A DNA stretch of 64,000 nucleotides from Trichoplusia ni (Eukaryota; Arthropoda; Insecta; Lepidoptera; Noctuidae). How positions within the stretch are numbered: the first letter of the stretch is position 1; every line of letters begins with the position of its first letter. The notes below the pieces were generated by a model, which did not search any database, was not told where the DNA came from, and worked only from the letters and a program-made list of their open reading frames with translations. The stretch is from the NCBI RefSeq assembly GCF_003590095.1, contig NC_039483.1, positions 3,596,001-3,660,000 of the forward strand. Reading direction: 5' to 3'. Positions 48,001 through 60,700 of this stretch are shown here, one piece after another. Both the position numbers and the translations under genes were made by a program.

Positions 48001-51000
48001 GGTACATAGGCTGATTGTAGCCATTGTACACTGTGTCCACAAAACAACTGAAATATTGTCTTGATCATTTGCATAGATAAATAAGTTAACTTATAAAATA
48101 TCCACAGATATACCACAACGGTATTTGGGGCAGCATTTGCCCAGAATCCTGGTCCTTCTACGAAGCTACTACTGTCTGCCAGCATCTTGACTTGGGCTAT
48201 GCTGAGGAGGCCCTTATAACCTTCAAATATGGTTTCTCGAACATCATCCTCAGCGGAGTGCATTGTGAGGGCAATGAGAAGAGCCTCTTTCAATGCAGGC
48301 ATTGGGAATTTGGGAATGTCATGTGTAAAAGTGAAAAAGGTACATATAGCCGTTTTTTTTTCTGTTTTACCAAACCTGGCCAGTTTACTGTATCATACGG
48401 TAAGGGGTCGACCCGAACTAAAAGGCGTGTAGATGCCGCAAGACCAATGTCGTAAGTCGCTAGGAGTTCATGCAGCATTGTGGACTCCTCAAGGTACTCT
48501 TCGGTGCTGATCCTTTGTACTGAACTTAAATTACTGTAAACTTTAGAATCATGTAGATGTTTGATTCATATTTTTTTGTAATAAAACCACACTAAGTAAA
48601 TGGGCTGTCAAGGTCAGATTGTAATCCAATTAAAATAATTTAAGGTAAAACTAGAAACAGTCAACAATATTTATCCGAAAACAGTTTTTCATTTGAAAAA
48701 TAGAGGATTTAGACATTTTTGTGGATTTTTATAATTAGCAAAAATATTAAAAAAAATCTAGTCTATTTATTACTTAAATAGTTTATTTAACGTATATTAA
48801 AATTCATATTATTATCCTAACATAATAGCTAACACAATTTCTCATCTCTATTTTCTACGTGAGATGCTTTAAGTAAAACTACAATTTCATATTAAATATG
48901 CAAATTGAATCACGCATACACCAAGATCAACAGTTGTAATATGCATAATTTATCCGTTTATACCTACTTGTCTACATAGATAAATGTTCTAGACTAATAG
49001 TTGTAAAGTAGAAACTTCAAATATTCTACCACTTCACTAACCTAGCCAGACTTGTAATTCAGTTTCAATTTGTCTCCAAAGGTATTTCACCCAAATTTAT
49101 TCGTTGCAAAATATTCACGAGTGTCTTTTTTATTTCGTTTTGCTTATTTACTGGCTGTTGGTCTAGTAGTTAGTAGCACTGACTGCTATACCGGAGGTCG
49201 TGGCTGCGATTCCCACCCAGGGCAAATGTTTGTACGTTTCTCAACTTCACAATCTGTAATAGCGACAGCAAAAGGTTTTAGAAGTCATTTCTTTTTGTTT
49301 TTATTAAATTTTCAGAAACCTGGTGTACATTATTTTAAAATAAGTATTCAATCTACCTTATTTTTCCGGACCCAAAGTAATAAATGGACGAGATAACGCT
49401 TTCAAATCTTTGATTTCTTCATAAATGAATTTTTCATCCCCAGAATTTCCTGTCCACCATGATTAATGATATTTGGATCATAAGCCTTCACCCCAAATCC
49501 TGCTTGATATTCTTAAAGAACAAACATAATTCAAAAGGAGGAATCCTCCGGAATATTCCAAGCCTTTGCCCTTTGCCCAAAGTAAATTGTTAGACAAAAT
49601 TGTTCGGCGGCTTGATCGATAGTTTTGCTCACAAAAGGCTAAGTTTTATCCTCACCTACTTTTAATACATTCCTTCGGTCATAAACATATCGTGTCGCAG
49701 TATTTTATCATTGCTCTGGTATGTCAAAGATGGATAGAAATGTATTTGGAAGTGAAATAATATAAAGTTCTGCTGATGGCATAAGTTCAGCGAATACGTC
49801 TTGTGTTTTTGGAACTTTTATTAGCTTGTGGTTCGTATGCGTCTTGCTGTTGTCACAAGTGAAGGTTAAATCCGTTGTTAGTCTACAAAGGTCTATTGTT
49901 GACTAGCTTTTAGAATTCTTAAGATAGTTTCACTTTGTTCAAGTTTTGGACACCTGGTATTGATTACAAGCTTTTGTTTGTAAAGGCCGGGTGACAACGA
50001 AAGTGGGGTCTAAAAAAAAGAGAGTTGTACCTCAACTTTTTTAATATTTTCAAAGCATTGTCAGTTTTAGACAGCTTGTCATGTGACTGTCAAAATGACT
50101 TAGATGATAGTTTGGGCTGATTTCAGTCAATCAAGTAACATTAAATATTTTGTCATGAGGTTTAATTTTGAGCCAATGTAACATATTCATCCGCCGATCG
50201 AATATTATACGTCCTTAAAAAACATTTTTAAATCATTTATTTTTAAGCTTTCATTATTTTAAAATCTATTACACAATATGTCAGATATATGATATAAACC
50301 AAAAACAAAAACCTGTATAATATGATATTGCTACCTAAATCTCTATTTTAATTCAACAGGTCATGTAGCAGCTGTGGTATGCACTCAAAAACTAGCCGAC
50401 CTCATCCTAGACACGACTACTATAGAACGAACAGCTCATCTCCAAGATGCCATGATGTATATGCTGCAATGTGCGATGGAGGAAAACTGCTTAAGTCGGA
50501 GTGCTTATGAGGTAACTATGGTCACTCTTCTTGAACTTTCAGAAGAAACAGCTTCACCACGGTCTATTATTTTTACGAAGTATAATATATGTCGATGTGT
50601 GAAAAGATTTTCTTATGTGTAAAGTTGAGAAGAAAAACAAAACAGTTTCGTCTTATTCTAATCGCAATCGAGTCATGTTTCAATCGATTTGAGATCGTGT
50701 TGGTACCCTACGTGCAGGAGCTGGAGCTATACACCGTGATTTTTTAGTCATCTTACAAAAGCAGCCCAGTTCATGTATCCAATGACTAGAACACGTCCAT
50801 GATAAAAAAATAGGTATTTATGAGATTTGAATAAATTTAAAATGCAATTTTTATTCAATATCATGATGCAATTCGTAGTTTTTTAGAAACACAGCTCTGT
50901 TGCGTCTATTTGTCTATTTTTAAGAGTATATTTCAGATTTCTCTTGTTTAATTTTTCTTCGTACTTATCAACTTAGTTGATGATAAAAAAAAAATCGCTC

Positions 51001-54000
51001 CTAAAGGTAATTTTACGTCGGATACATGAAATGGGCTACTTTTGTAAGACGACTAAAAAATCACCTTGTATACGCTGACAGCTAACTAAACCGATAACAA
51101 TAGCCATCTACTCGATTTTGGTATGGATCGATAGTACCATTTCCGGCCCGAAAAATTATAATTATCGAATCAAAATAAAAAATAGAACCAAATAAGCTTC
51201 TGTAAAAAACTCGACGTTTTGTTTTGTCAACTCATTTAAATTGACACAACAGAAAGAAGAACTTCAAAGACAGATTCCTCAATTCATGCCAATAAAAAAA
51301 AAACAAGTTTTGTACATCAGAGCGAAGTTAAAACAAAAAAGACATTTACCATTCATCGTTGCAAGATTCAAATAAATAAAACCTCTTTCCAAAACCACAC
51401 CAATAATAGATATTCTCTCACTAAAAAAAAAACAGTAGATCTTCGTCTGAAGGATTGGTATAAAAAATATTCCAGGTATACAAAAGAATAATATACCTCC
51501 CTACGTACTTCCGAAATTGTAATGGCCCACATTATTACCCATGTATTTCCCAAGGGGCGAAATTATGACGGTTGTAGAACACTTTTCACGCTTAAGTAGG
51601 TAATAAGTAATCGTAAGTAAGTCACAATTTATCGTTAAATGTGTTCCCATTGGGAAAGGGTACTGAGGAACCTAATGTTTTATTTTACTTTTTATTATGA
51701 CCAGGAATTATTTGAAAATTGATTATTAAACATTCAGGCAGCAACTACCTGTCTTAAATTGTGCCGAAGTGAAATGAAATCCTTAGTTTTATTTCTGACT
51801 TGATGTTGCTCGTGACTCTGCGTGGCTTTAAAGATGTGAAGCAATTAACGCAAGCTCCATTGTCTTCACTTTGTCTTACTACAGATGAAAAGATTATCGT
51901 TTTAAGTATATTGAAGCAACAGGTCATAAACTTATTCGTAGGTATATTTTCACATTAACTTGTATGGAATTATGACACATTAGGAATAGATAGACACATT
52001 GTAGAAGAAACGAAAAAACAAGACAAGAAAACTACCTCCTCCAAAACGAAACCATTGTGTGTAGTTGACAAAACAAGCGCTTCGACAACCCTAGTTCTAC
52101 TGCAAGAAATATAAGCAGACCCTTGAATATCTTTATGTATGTATTATTCTATTCAACGTCTTTGAACTCATCCTACAACAGCCTACCAATTTGGAAGGCT
52201 TTTTTGTATGATTTGTGTGCCACCCTGAACAGCGGTGGCGTTAGATTTACAAATAATTAAATCATTGTTTTCGTTTGTAAACAAATAACACACGAAGATT
52301 GTTTACCTCTATTTAAGTACCTACCTAAACAAATTAAGTATAGTTTCTAGTACAAAATATTTGGTTTTCAGTTAAAGAAAAACACTCGGGATTGGCAGTA
52401 TGAAACGCGGCGATTGCTCCGTTTCACCGCGTCTTCGTTCAATGGCGGCAACGCTGAGTTCAGACCATACCTCCCGAAGCATTTATGGCAATGGCATATG
52501 TGTCACATGTAAGTTATTTTCTAAAATATGTAAATTACTTTATTATATACTATAAGGGTGTACACTATGCAGATGCAGAACATAAGATTACATTTCATAG
52601 GGAAGGTTTCCTTTATCGTTAGTTTATTTTGTTATTTAATGTAACTTCAATAAATGTTATATAGCTCTAGTCATATTATTAATTAGTACAGAAGCAATGG
52701 TGTCGTTCTTTTTAACTGAATTTTTAATTAATTTATTTTATTTAATTATTTAATTATCACACTAATCTACCATTACAGGCTACTTAACCTAATGCGGTAG
52801 CTAGGACTAAACAAAGGTCTAAGTATTTATGTGAACTAGGGTTTCAAATATAAAGTTAAATTATTTTTATTTTCATACACTGAAGCATTCGCACACATTC
52901 AGCTCACCATACAAAATAAATGCTTGTCCTAGGCGGGGATCAAACCTTTAATATTTTCATTGAGTAGCTGATAGTTCCGTTAGATAATGTTCTAGTTTAT
53001 ACTAACCATGAAATTTTAATCAAAAATCCATAATAGTTGCAAAATCTCTAGCAGACTGGTGGAGGCTGTTGGGGCGTTAAGTCCATCCATGTAAGGTTTT
53101 CCACCTGAATTTATTATTTATGTACTCATTTCGTGCTTCTAGCTTCCGAGGTCGCTTGAATGTATGCTCTTCGTAAACTTAATGACAAAGGGGCTATGAA
53201 ATAGTTTCTGTTAGATCCATCTTGTTGGTTACAATATTAAAGGATTTAAAGTATACCTAATTTTACAACAACTTTACTTAAATTTACACGTTGTGTGTTA
53301 GATAAAATGTTATAAAATATGTACATTTTACGATATTTTTTTTAACTAATCGGAAAAATGTTACTTTTGATGATGCACTTCATATGCCTAAAGGTAAAAT
53401 AATAACGGCCAATACAAGAAACATAAAAGACTTATTAATATAGGACATAATATCCAGTCACGAATATTTATTTAAATTCTCCTTACGTTATTTTTTTAAT
53501 ACATTTTAGGCATTATCACAGCATGGAAGTCTTTGCTATCTTCGATGTTTTGGATGAGAACGGGGTCAAAGTAGCAGAAGGACATAAGGCATCATTCTGT
53601 TTGGAAGACAACACTTGTTTACCTGGAGTCGACAAGAAGTACTCCTGCAAGAATTATGGTGATCAAGGTACGTACGTGAATAAGATTTTAGTGAAATGTA
53701 TACCTATGCAAAATCGACTGAATGGAAAGCCAAGTGGTTGAAGTTATAACTCCAAAATCACTGCATGACGTGTTGCCGGTTTGATTCCCAAGCAAGCTAC
53801 GTGTTTGTGTTATCCATGAATGCTTGCGATGAGTCTGGCAAACATTGTGTTGTGACACCAGTATTTAATTCTCTAGTGAATAGTTATACTATTATTGACT
53901 ACTCTATCCGCATAATCCATTTAGTAACAAAAGCCGACTCTTATTTATGCGCGCCAGTCGTTTTACCAACGAAGCTGCCAAATTCACTGATAAAGAATTA

Positions 54001-54874
54001 AATTTTTTTAATGGTAAAGCTTATAGTGTACCTGACCTTCAAATAATCGCAATCGCATAACCAACCTTACAGTCTATGGTATAAAGTCGTTTTGAATTTC
54101 AATAATATTACATGTTTTGCACGTACGATGCTAAAAGGCATATTTTTCCCAGGTATATCAGTGAACTGCTCAGATGTCTACATGTACAATATCGATTGTC
54201 AATGGGTCGACGTGACTGATGTGCAGCCCGGAGATTACACCTTCAAGGTAAATTATCTATAAACTGTCTGTTAATATAAGAGTGTGCTTTAAAAGCTATG
54301 ACGCAAGAATATGAATATGAACGTTTCCAATACCTGAAATGTAACCTGTTTTTAACAGACCATCGTCTGTGGCGTTTTTCTGCTAACTAGGTATTTAACG
54401 AACATAGTAACCGTTTAATGTTCGGACTAATTCTTCTTGATTATTTTATTCACAAGCTCATCCAGCAAATTTTGTACTGCCAGATTTGTTAACCTAAATC
54501 TTCCATTTCATCAACCAAACTAAACAAAAAAGAAATTTCAAGTCAGTCAAATCGTTAAGGTGAAAATAAACCATTTCATCTTACACGTTGGGTTTATTCT
54601 CCTAAAAAGCTTGAAAATCGATAAATATTGTTTGTCGACCAACAAAAAAATTATTTACTGAAATAATAAGGCTTTTCTAAAATTCAATTGCAGTCGACGA
54701 ACTCCATGATCTTTGTAGATGTTGTAATTAATTACTATTTTGCAGGTGGCAGTGAATCCCCATGCACGGGTCGCAGAACAATCTTACCACAACAACGCAG
54801 CGACGTGTCGTCTACGACTCACGGATAGCTACGCCACGGTCTACGACTGCCAGCTCGGAAGACCATTTATATAA
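45065..54874 (+). CDS. Loxl2: Lysyl oxidase-like protein, two SRCR domains (Loxl2 type), nine exons, complete
   Basis: Lysyl oxidases are secreted copper amine oxidases that oxidise peptidyl lysine to allysine and so cross-link extracellular matrix proteins. Exons: 45065-45257, 45574-45714, 47473-47723, 48108-48339, 50360-50511, 52372-52508, 53510-53667, 54153-54247, 54746-54874; all introns are GT-AG and the joined frame is 495 codons plus TAA. Residues 1-25 are a hydrophobic signal peptide. SRCR1 spans about 53-151 (GRWGAVCDDSW, WLDDVICQG), SRCR2 about 181-280 (GIWGSICPESW, GVHCEGNEKSLFQC), and the catalytic domain about 281-490. Copper site WQWHMCHMHYHSMEVF at 362-377 gives ligands H368, H370 and H372. 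K395 (GHKASFC) and Y431 (CSDVY) are 36 residues apart, the spacing of the LTQ cofactor pair in human LOXL2. The start is the only ATG before the signal peptide, in context ACAAAATGG. Two SRCR domains match fly Loxl2 rather than Loxl1, as I recall the families. Several N-glycosylation sequons occur (N96, N109, N153, N178). Confidence 0.95.
46350..46610 (+). repeat. Diverged 5S-type SINE in Loxl2 intron 2
   Basis: GTATGGGTGATCTATGTCAT, TCGTGTTTCGGAAAGTAC and TCGTGTTGCCCAGGAAACTA follow the sense order of the SINE at 34002-34345, with many substitutions. It is an older copy. Confidence 0.7.
47816..47935 (-). repeat. tRNA-headed SINE (family B) in Loxl2 intron 3
   Basis: On the minus strand a GGGTTTGATCCAAACG B-box-like segment and CTGGGTGTCTTTGTGCATG match 38195-38338. 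Confidence 0.65.
49147..49235 (+). repeat. tRNA-SINE head (family A) in Loxl2 intron 4
   Basis: CTGTTGGTCTAGTAGTTAG and ACTGCTATACCGGAGGTCGT match the family head. The B box is damaged (GGCTGCGATTCCC), and the body is missing. Confidence 0.75.
50732..51068. mobile_element. Mariner-like MITE in Loxl2 intron 5
   Basis: Inverted ends of about 50 bases (CACCGTGATTTTTTAGTCAT left, complement of GACTAAAAAATCACCTTG right) are flanked by TA on both sides, the Tc1/mariner target. It lacks the GC-rich core of the copy at 58622. Confidence 0.75.
52880..52950 (-). repeat. SINE remnant in Loxl2 intron 6
   Basis: AATGCTTGTCCTAGGCGGGG followed by ATCAAACC is the B-box part of family B on the minus strand. 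Little else remains. Confidence 0.5.
53767..53845 (+). repeat. SINE remnant in Loxl2 intron 7
   Basis: CCGGTTTGATTCCCAAGCAA and ATCCATGAATGCTTGCGATG follow the B-box and body order of family B in the sense direction. It explains the open frame at 53765-54001. Confidence 0.5.
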
Positions 54875-55133
54875 TCGCTACGACCGGTCTACGCCGTAGA
54901 CGGAAACCTGTATGCTTTAGGGATGAGGATGTTTTTTTCGAAGCTCGCCTGTTCTTTAATGCATAAAGGCTATGTAGTTTATTTCTTTTGTCTCAGAAAC
55001 ACAAAATGATCTGATTGCAAGGAATATGACTTTCGCGTGACGTCACGATTGTATGTAAATTTGACTTTACTAAACTTTAAAGCAGTCCCATAAGATTTGT
55101 AGATTCAATTGTATTTTTACTTTCCAATAGAGT

Positions 55134-55243
55134 AATAAATGTATGCATGTGTATAGGTGATATATTATAAAGTAACTCAAAAGTTTTGTCTTGCCAAAGA
55201 TGTTAAATTAAGATTGATTTCTAGACTATTGTAAAACAATAAA
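55134..55243 (+). terminator. Candidate polyadenylation signals of the Loxl2 gene
   Basis: Two AATAAA hexamers follow the Loxl2 stop codon, at 55134-55139 and 55238-55243, about 260 and 365 bases downstream. Either could end the transcript. No cDNA is available here to choose between them. Confidence 0.5.
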
Positions 55244-55662
55244 TAATGTATAGAATACCAAAGAGTGTAATTATTATTTAAAGCTATTATTTTTTAAATA
55301 AGTACCCCGGGATCCGTACGTGCAATGGACATTTAGATATCTACTTTTTTAATGCAAATAATTTAATAACTACTAGTCGAAATAAATGTACTATGAGAAT
55401 TCAAGTAATTTCATATATTATGAGTAAAAAACTACTTTTCTATATAAATTTTACTGATCTTAGCATTAAATCAAAACTCATTTTGTTACTTATCACGACG
55501 AAAATAACTTTATTTTGCTATCTTCTTAATCAACCCTAAGTCGCTCCAAACCTTTTTCAGTGTTTTTTCGAACTTTTATAGAACTTTAACCTTTAATTCT
55601 CAACCCACTGCAATGTATTTTAAGATGACCCTTTAAATATTAATTCATCTTTTATTTAAAAA

Positions 55663-55916
55663 CTAGCTGACCCAGCAAACGTTGTTTTGCAGATTTTTTT
55701 TAGTTGTTTGTATTTTTAATGCCACATTTAAAAAAAATAAAACCAAAAAATAAAATATTATTTTTTAGTGTGAGCAACCCTTATGGGTATGAAAAATAGA
55801 TGTTGTTCTATTCTCAGACCTACTCAATATGTATACAAAATTTCATAAAAATCGGTCGAACCGTTTCGAAGAAGTACGGTAACTAACATCGTGACACGGG
55901 AATTTTATATATTAGA
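55663..55916 (-). mobile_element. Helitron-like element, second family
   Basis: On the plus strand it runs from CTAGCTGACCCAGCAAACG to GGAATTTTATATATTAGA, between A and T. It shares ends with the common family but has a different body (AAAAATCGGTCGAACCGTTT). The element lies downstream of both genes. Confidence 0.7.
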
Positions 55917-57676
55917 TTTCAAAATTGAATTGTCTTGTCATCATTTTGATCATTTTTGTGTCAATTTCCCGATCAACAAGGATCAACAAAAAAGTTACAA
56001 AATAAAAGAGATGATTATTTGTTAAAATTATACTTTTATTAATGACTTAAAATATACTATCACAATGTCACTACAGAGTAAACAATAAATTGAGCTGAAT
56101 TAATTATCCACATCATTAAAAAAAAAACAGAAAAACATTATCCGATAATCTCCAAATCAGGAGAGGCATTTTGAAGAATAGAATAATAGAAGTACAAGCA
56201 AAACCCATACTAGAAGACACTTTGAAGACTCAGATGGAGCCACAATCAATATTAACTCTTAGAGTAGAAAAATAGGTAATAACAATGTATAGAAAAAGGA
56301 ATAGATGGACCTCTACCCAAAGAGGAACGGTAAGTAGATAATTAAAAACAATGACGTATGTTATCTGGTAATTGGTTAATGTAATTTACATAGTAATTAA
56401 AGACAAATTACTTCAAAAAAATCTTAGTAAGTTTTGTTTCGAAGACTATAAAATAAGGCAAGCCATCTTTGATTATTCAGCCCTAATGAAAAGTGCATTT
56501 GCATCTTAAATAATTAAAACTAACTAAAATATATTTACAATGGAAGCGTTGCAATTAAACTCGTTAAAAAACCTTTACCTACTTAAATAAATAATTCTAG
56601 TGCTATCTCCAAATCTTAATTAAGACCTGTATACAATGTCAAAAGCTGGTTTCGTATCAACTTTCATTGTAAAATATTATTTCTAAATGCCCAAAAGAAA
56701 CATTAAAAGTTAATTAAAACCTTACTGATATCAATACACAGTGAATATGGTGTCATGTGCTTTGAAAAATACAACAGAGAAGATACTATTTTTAAATAAA
56801 AAATAAATGTTTACATCAAAAACATATAGTTTTTTAATTTGACCTGCATATGCTTTTTACAGACTATTTCGACGAAAACGAACACTTCATTACACACAAT
56901 ACGTATCTGTAAGTATCTATAACATAATGAATTGACATATCAAACCCTCATGCACCAAACCAAAACCGAAGCATTCGTTAAAATTTAAAAGGTTATCAGA
57001 ATATAAAATATTTTTTTTTTAATACATCATCACGTAAATATGAAAAACATAATTAATAAGAATCGACATTTTTAAACCAATGATGAAACATATTTTATAG
57101 AACCAAAAGGACAAGCTGATACCACAAATTTAGATGATTAACAAACAGTAATGCAAGACCTCATGAATTCAAAAATCATAGTTAAAAAATAATGGTATAA
57201 TTTTCTCGTTTTCACTCATTTATACCAAGCCTACAATACTGACATAATAAAAACCCATTAAGTACTAAAACTAACTAACTAATTAAGCCTAAACAGTTCG
57301 AATATACCCGATAAATTCTGAACTATGGCAAAATTACAATCCTACTTAATTTTGAGCAAATGGAAACCTAAGGGCAGATTTCATAAGTTATACAGACATT
57401 AGAATACCTCCTCTTAGTTCTCAAACACTTTAATACCAGTAGATAGCGTGGTGATCAATGCTCAGAACCTTCCCTATATGGGAAGAGGCCTGTGTCCAGC
57501 AGTGGGACATACATCGGTTGGTATATTATTAATAGCAGCGTAAACACATCTACTACCACCCAGTAAATAAAACTATTACGTCTGTTTCCCATAATTGGTG
57601 GAAAATGATGACTTCTACGCACCAAAATTTCAAATCTGATGACGTCAATTCTCCAGATTTGAAAGAGGACCGGTAT
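55917..57676. other. Intergenic DNA between the convergent genes
   Basis: It is AT-rich and contains no gene. A repeat end at about 57440-57525 (GTGTCCAGCAGTGGGACAT) belongs to a common lepidopteran element. Part of the stretch could be a long 3' untranslated region of the ABC transporter. Confidence 0.45.
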
Positions 57677-57682
57677 TTTAAT
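57677..57682 (-). terminator. Possible polyadenylation signal of the ABC transporter
   Basis: Reading leftwards, ATTAAA lies about 50 bases after the stop codon. A canonical AATAAA (minus strand) also occurs much further on, at 56035-56040. Either could be used, and neither is proven. Confidence 0.3.
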
Positions 57683-57733
57683 TTACAACCTGACGAAATC
57701 GCCCCTAAATACTAAACTTAACCTAGAATTAAT

Positions 57734-60700
57734 TTAACCCTTCTTGAATTTGAGGAGTAGGATACTCGTGGTGAGGTAGACGGCAATCCAGATGGCGATG
57801 GAGGTGAAGCCGGCGGAGACAGTGGGAGTGTTGACACTCCAGCCTCTCTGCAGCATGGAGCGAAGACCCTCGGTGGACAGTGTTAGAGGCAAGAAGTAGC
57901 TGATCCATTGGAGGACGACGTGCATACCTGATAGGGATAGAAAAGAGGTACGTTATAAAAGGTAATCAAAGCCATAGTTAATTGGAGACAACTGGGAAAG
58001 AGATAACTAGAAGAAATTCTTTCTGAGACTAGATACACAATACGTTTAAGTACAAATAATTTGCTGAGTAACAAATATTATCATTTCATTTAGAGATATG
58101 ATAATGTTACAGCTAGATTCATGTTATTTTCAATTATTTGATTTGTAGGGCATATAGAAAACTGTACAGGTTTTAGACGTAATAATGATGTAATCGTACC
58201 TTCAATAGGCCAGATGATCCCACAGAGCAACACCATTGGCAAGAATGATCCCAGAGCTATGTACGTAGCTGTTCTGTCTGTATCACATAGACAGGAGACG
58301 ACGAATCCTAAAAACGAAAGGAAGAAACCTCAAATAAATACACAAAAAAGATTTCACTTCAAGAGTCATAATTATTTTTCTCTGGATCCCGGACTATAAT
58401 TTTGATTAGGGTTTGTCTATTAGTGGGAAATTGTACCTAATATCAATTACCATAAAAGAGGGTTTTATATATCTACATAATTATATGGCATAGTGTGACC
58501 GTTGGTACTGCGTAGTTCCAATATTGTAAATAAAGTGTTATGGTGTTGCCTAGAAAATGTCCATCAATGATTGTTATCATCAGTAAAAGTGGTATTGCTA
58601 ACTGTCGTATCCTTTCTTATACACCGTGATTTTTAGTCGTCTTACAAAAGCAGCCCAGTTCATGTATCCAATGACTAGAACACGTTCGTGATAAAAAAAT
58701 AGGTATTTATGAGATTTGAATAAATTTACAATGCAATTTTTATTAAATATTATGATGCAATTCGTAGTTTTTTAGAAACACAGCTCTGTTGCGCGCGCGG
58801 TCCGAGCCTTGTAACAATGGTGAGGGGCGCGGGCGGCGGCGTTTTTATCTTTTTAAGAGTATTTTCAGATTTCTCTTATTTAATTTTTCTTCGTACTTAT
58901 TGTCTTAGTTGATGATAAAAAAATAATAATCGCGCCTACGGGTATTTTACGTCGGATACATGAACTGGGCTCCTTTTGTAAGACGACAAAAAAATCACCG
59001 TGTATATGACGTCGCTTCAGATTTCAGATATTTTTAACATTGTTTGAGGGATCTATTTTCATTATAAAAGTGCACTTTCCAACACGAGCCGAGAAAGTTT
59101 TCAAAGGTCAAGCAAAATTGATTGCATAGTTGGATTTCGTTCATGTTATTAATAACATTTGAACGGATGCATGTTAAATTAGTTTAAATCTATGACAAGC
59201 TATTTTAGCGTATATTGCTTATTTATTTTGAAAAAGGAAATCAATTATTGGAAAGAAAAAAATAAGATTTTTTTTTTTAGTAAGCAATCCATCAAAATAG
59301 CTAGATCACTATAACAAATGACAACACGAGCTTGCTGATGCGAGATTGAAGCTAATTTACAGTTTTTTACTTGGGAAAAAAATCTTTATTTTCCGAACTA
59401 ATGAAATTAATGACCTTCGGACCTTCAGACCCTCAGACCCAGCAAGTCATACATGCTGGGTCTGAGCGTTGCAGCGAAGTTGCTGATCGAAAAAGTAGTT
59501 TTGAACATTCAGTTAAATCCAGTAATATGCGTGAGTAAAGCAACACAGTTATTGTAATGCTAGGAGATTTCGCAGAACTTACCAAAAGTCATTCCACACA
59601 GCCCAGTCATGACTGTCAGGCAGATCACCCACCCGATAGGACCCTTCATCGTGAGCCCGAATAGAAGGAAACCCAGCAGCAGCACCACAGCAGACTGCAC
59701 CAACATCACCAGCATCTCGACTATCACGTGGGAGAAGAGGATCTCGGTACCTGAAAAGAGAATTTGGGTTTAGGAAATAATTTACTCAAATTATGCAACT
59801 GTGTACCACTTATTGATTGTCATTTACTTTGGACAATACCCTGACTCACTGACCGTCCAGCATTTGATAAGTAAACATTCATCGCCGAACGCAATTAACT
59901 CCAAAAAAATACATTATTTATTTCCCTGAAAAAACAGATACAGTTATCGCCAACCGGCCTCCAGACAAAGTTCTTTTTCTTTTTCCTGCGCACTAGATAT
60001 TCAAACCGTGTGTTCTGAAGGGTTTCACAAACATTTAAAGTCAGATGCACAAGACACCTCAACACGGGGTTCAAACCCACCACACATGCACAGTGAGTGT
60101 GGCGTGATGACAGAATACTCGCCTATCCGTGCAGTCAAACTATTCAAGCCATATTCCTCTATCGTCGAAGCTCGTTAAAAAAATCTACCTTTCATTGCAC
60201 AACCATGTTTCATCATAAAAACTAACAACAAAACAAAAACTAAAGACAAATAGGGAATAATCTAGACTGCTCCTATTACTTACAAACATCTTTAGTTATG
60301 CATTGAACATGTTCAAACTACTGGAGTTGGAGAAACACGAACAACTCACAACTTGTATCAACAACGGCTCACTCAAACGCAAGTATTGAGCCCTTGTGTA
60401 ACTTGCAACTGGCTAAGTATTCCTCTTGAGATTTGACGAATGGATAGAAGTTTCGTATTGACTTTCGTATAATTGTAATTTGTATATTTTTTTTATACTT
60501 TTTAGTTAAAAAATTAAGAAAACATGCAAAACTTCACAAAAGATACATCCCAAAACTACTGACCTTAGTCAGTTTTCCCCGCGAACGAAGTCGCTGGCAT
60601 AGCTAGTGTAGTAAAAATGAACATTGAATATTCAAGTTAAGAAATGTCACTGCACAAAATTATTTTTTTTGAAAGTATTAAATATTTACTTCTGTCCGAT

